From contig DPFD01000132.1 in NCBI GenBank assembly GCA_003534175.1, positions 5,038 to 11,764 of the forward strand: DNA of 6,727 bases. The letters run 5' to 3'. Made by a program: the position numbers and the translations under genes. How positions within the stretch are numbered: the stretch's first letter is position 1; every line of letters starts with the position of its first letter. Under the pieces are notes generated by a model. That model saw only the letters and a list, made by a program, of their open reading frames with translations, did not search any database and was not told the DNA's origin. Below are positions 5,727 to 6,727 of this stretch, piece after piece. This DNA comes from Chitinophagaceae bacterium (GTDB lineage Bacteria > Bacteroidota > Bacteroidia > Chitinophagales > Chitinophagaceae).

Positions 5727-5807
5727 GTTCCTTTTTAGCTCAATGCATTTTATTTTATTTTGGCTTCGCTGATTGTCCTTCGGAAAGTTGCGCGTACAAA
5801 AAGGAAC
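5727..5807. repeat. 10-bp inverted repeat after the terminator
   Basis: GTTCCTTTTT (5727-5736) is exactly complementary to AAAAAGGAAC (5798-5807), with a 61-nt interior. It starts directly after the terminator T-run. It resembles the T-rich/A-rich stem at 5411-5436, which suggests both belong to one class of intergenic element; this link is inferred. Confidence 0.4.
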
Positions 5808-5846
5808 AAGAAAGAATAAGCTTTTCTGTTTTTCTTCGGAAAGTTG
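5778..5846. repeat. 13-bp direct repeat
   Basis: CTTCGGAAAGTTG occurs identically at 5778-5790 and 5834-5846, 56 bp apart start to start. The first copy lies within the interior of the preceding inverted repeat and the second lies outside it. It may reflect duplication of a small element. Confidence 0.45.
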
Positions 5847-6056
5847 AACGAGAAAAAGGCTATATGAAAAGGAATTAATTTAACCTAACTGATTATACTT
5901 TTAAAAGTTCGATGTTGGAAACGATGTAAAACTACGGCAACGAGACGCTTGTTCTGTACGATAATTGTAATGAAAGTTCTTCTGCAGAATATTCGAAGAA
6001 ACCCTGAGTGTCAAACTCAGTTTAGCTGCGAATTAGAAACCAGAACCATGTGGTAT

Positions 6057-6083
6057 AAAAAAACCACCTGCAAGAGGTGGTTT
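6057..6083 (-). terminator. Intrinsic terminator of the DksA-like gene
   Basis: On the minus strand a perfect 9-bp stem AAACCACCT/AGGTGGTTT with loop CTTGC (stem 6061-6069 and 6075-6083) is followed by four more T (6060 down to 6057), giving a seven-T run in all. It begins 20 bp after the stop codon of the DksA-like gene. Its form and position make this the most secure terminator in the window. Confidence 0.85.
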
Positions 6084-6103
6084 CAACATATCAGTGGAAT
6101 TTT

Positions 6104-6727
6104 TTATTTAGAGCGGCTCATTTTGGCTGCAATCGATAAAGTTGCGTGTGGAACAGCGCGCAAGCGTGCTTTGTCAATCAGTTGACCTGTTTCACGGCAA
6201 ATACCGTACGTTTTATTTTCAATACGCATTAGGGCTTTTTCCAGATGATCAATGAAAGTAATCTGACGGCTGGCCATCTGACTCAATTGTTCTCTTTCCA
6301 TGCTCAGACTACCATCTTCCATCGTCATGTAACGGTTCTCACTTTCGTCTCCGCCCATTTCGTCTTTACGGGTAATCAGTCCTTGCAGGTAATTCAACTC
6401 TTTTTTGGCAGCTTCCAGTTTTCTGGAAATCAGCTCGCGAAACTCCGCCAACTCGTTGTCGCTGTAACGCACAATCGACTTGCCTTTGTCATCAGAGGGT
6501 TTATCCAATACAGATTTCATGAATTCAGGGTTATAGGGTTTAGATGTTTTGGTAGCAATTTTGGGCAATGTAACCGGTTTTGCCGGGGCCACTTTGATGT
6601 CTTTTACATTTTTGGGCGGCAATGCTTTGGTTGGTTTAGCCGGTTTGGCCGGAGCAGCTTTTGCCGGAGCAGCTTTTGCAGGAGCCGCTTTTGCCGGGGC
6701 TGCTTCAGCTTTGGGTGTCGGTTTAGC
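6104..6727 (-). CDS. DksA/TraR-like protein with Ala/Pro/Lys-rich tail (5' partial)
   Basis: DksA-type proteins enter the RNA polymerase secondary channel and modulate initiation, often with ppGpp. The frame stays open to the window edge, giving 207 visible residues with the true start beyond 6727. An in-frame TTG at 6620-6622 is not needed as a start. Residues about 1-36 are low-complexity AAPAK-type repeats like histone H1 or Hc1 tails. A linker follows, then two helices (about 90-115 and 140-170) that should form the coiled-coil. The end, YGICRETGQLIDKARLRAVP (174-193), aligns with the DksA zinc-finger region but keeps only one Cys (Cys177) of four, so zinc binding is unlikely. The exact DxxDxA tip motif of E. 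coli DksA is not evident; the tip is acidic (DEMGGDESE). A role in transcription is inferred from fold family; the tail suggests DNA or RNA contact. A terminator lies 20 bp downstream. Confidence 0.82.
   Translation of the reverse strand, partial: AKPTPKAEAAPAKAAPAKAAPAKAAPAKPAKPTKALPPKNVKDIKVAPAKPVTLPKIATKTSKPYNPEFMKSVLDKPSDDKGKSIVRYSDNELAEFRELISRKLEAAKKELNYLQGLITRKDEMGGDESENRYMTMEDGSLSMEREQLSQMASRQITFIDHLEKALMRIENKTYGICRETGQLIDKARLRAVPHATLSIAAKMSRSK
6644..6703 (-). repeat. 15-bp tandem repeat coding AAPAK-type units
   Basis: Four consecutive 15-bp units (6644-6658, 6659-6673, 6674-6688, 6689-6703) vary around TTTTGCCGGAGCAGC on the plus strand. On the coding strand each gives a five-residue unit of Ala, Ala, Pro, Ala and Lys. 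The in-frame unit length means copy-number change would alter tail length without frameshift. Confidence 0.75.

Larger units (their letters stand above)
5726..6056. other. Non-coding stretch with short repeats
   Basis: No gene is supported. It contains the inverted pair GTTCCTTTTT/AAAAAGGAAC (5727-5736 and 5798-5807), two copies of CTTCGGAAAGTTG (5778 and 5834), a perfect 12-bp palindrome ACTTTTAAAAGT (5897-5908), and a 6-bp hairpin CTGAGT/ACTCAG (6004-6009 with 6015-6020) followed by TTT. Short plus-strand frames here have no recognisable domain, and one runs through the terminator of the DksA-like gene. Confidence 0.5.

Noticed and set aside
5422..5772. A 116-codon plus-strand frame whose start looks like a twin-arginine signal (RRRLLR followed by SGFPLFAPAVAG).
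   Set aside because: The frame runs through the pseudoknot-prone hairpin, the 132-bp palindrome and the terminator stem and T-run. It has no domain after the apparent signal and ends in a T-rich hydrophobic stretch created by the T-run. The signal-like look comes from the repeat sequence.
4734..5846. A CRISPR array, because of several short repeats.
   Set aside because: Repeats are palindromic, of different sequence and irregularly spaced; there are no regular spacers and no cas genes.
5690..5878. A 62-codon plus-strand frame across the terminator and the short repeats.
   Set aside because: It reads through an intrinsic terminator and repeat DNA; no domain or conserved pattern.
5365..6056. 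A tRNA or rRNA fragment in the long non-coding stretch.
   Set aside because: I found no cloverleaf with a T-loop motif and acceptor stem, and no recognisable rRNA sequence; the GC-rich parts are explained by palindromes.
5949..6185. A 78-codon plus-strand frame.
   Set aside because: It crosses the minus-strand terminator at 6057-6083 and the 3' end of the DksA-like gene; a shadow frame.
6620..6622. TTG as the start codon of the DksA-like protein.
   Set aside because: The same frame continues without a stop to the window edge and encodes a regular AAPAK-type tail in 15-bp units, so the true start is beyond 6727.

Overview
The window looks like a chromosomal stretch from a Bacteroidota bacterium, most likely in or near Chitinophagaceae. 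This is inferred from four things: TAnnTTTG-type -7 promoter elements close to start codons with little Shine-Dalgarno signal; a stand-alone N-terminal transketolase subunit; an rbfA gene followed by an FtsX/LolE-like permease; and a DksA-like protein with a degenerate zinc finger and an Ala/Pro/Lys-rich tail. No database search was possible, so the taxonomy is only an inference.

Layout. (1) Positions 1-913 hold a promoter and the N-terminal, TPP-binding half of a split transketolase. (2) Positions 914-2521, on the minus strand, hold a two-gene operon: rbfA (30S subunit maturation), then 12 bp later an FtsX-like permease of the LolC/LolE type. The permease converges on the transketolase gene and their stop codons abut. 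(3) Positions 2587-4413 hold a full-length exporter half-transporter (six-TM ABC type, MsbA-like). It is divergent from rbfA across a 65-bp shared promoter region. (4) Positions 4414-4733 contain no convincing gene. (5) Positions 4734-5364 hold a compact REPtron-like unit: an AT-rich HUH/Y1 transposase of the REP-associated (RAYT) type, between two bulged hairpins in inverted orientation. (6) Positions 5365-6056 have no convincing gene but dense secondary structure: a hairpin with pseudoknot potential, a 132-bp imperfect palindrome, a GC-rich palindrome present twice, a strong intrinsic terminator with a possible small RNA before it, and short direct and inverted repeats. (7) Positions 6057-6727, on the minus strand, hold an intrinsic terminator and the 3' part of a DksA/TraR-like gene whose 5' end lies beyond the window.

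The housekeeping genes (pentose phosphate pathway, ribosome maturation, envelope lipid and lipoprotein transport, DksA-like regulation) are not one functional system; they are ordinary core genes side by side. The unusual part is 4734-5880, where a single-copy RAYT and its hairpin pair sit beside a cluster of structured, non-coding, repeat-like DNA. That cluster looks like an accumulation site for small palindromic elements. I see no new multi-gene system. The best leads are the RAYT/hairpin pair and the structured intergenic elements.
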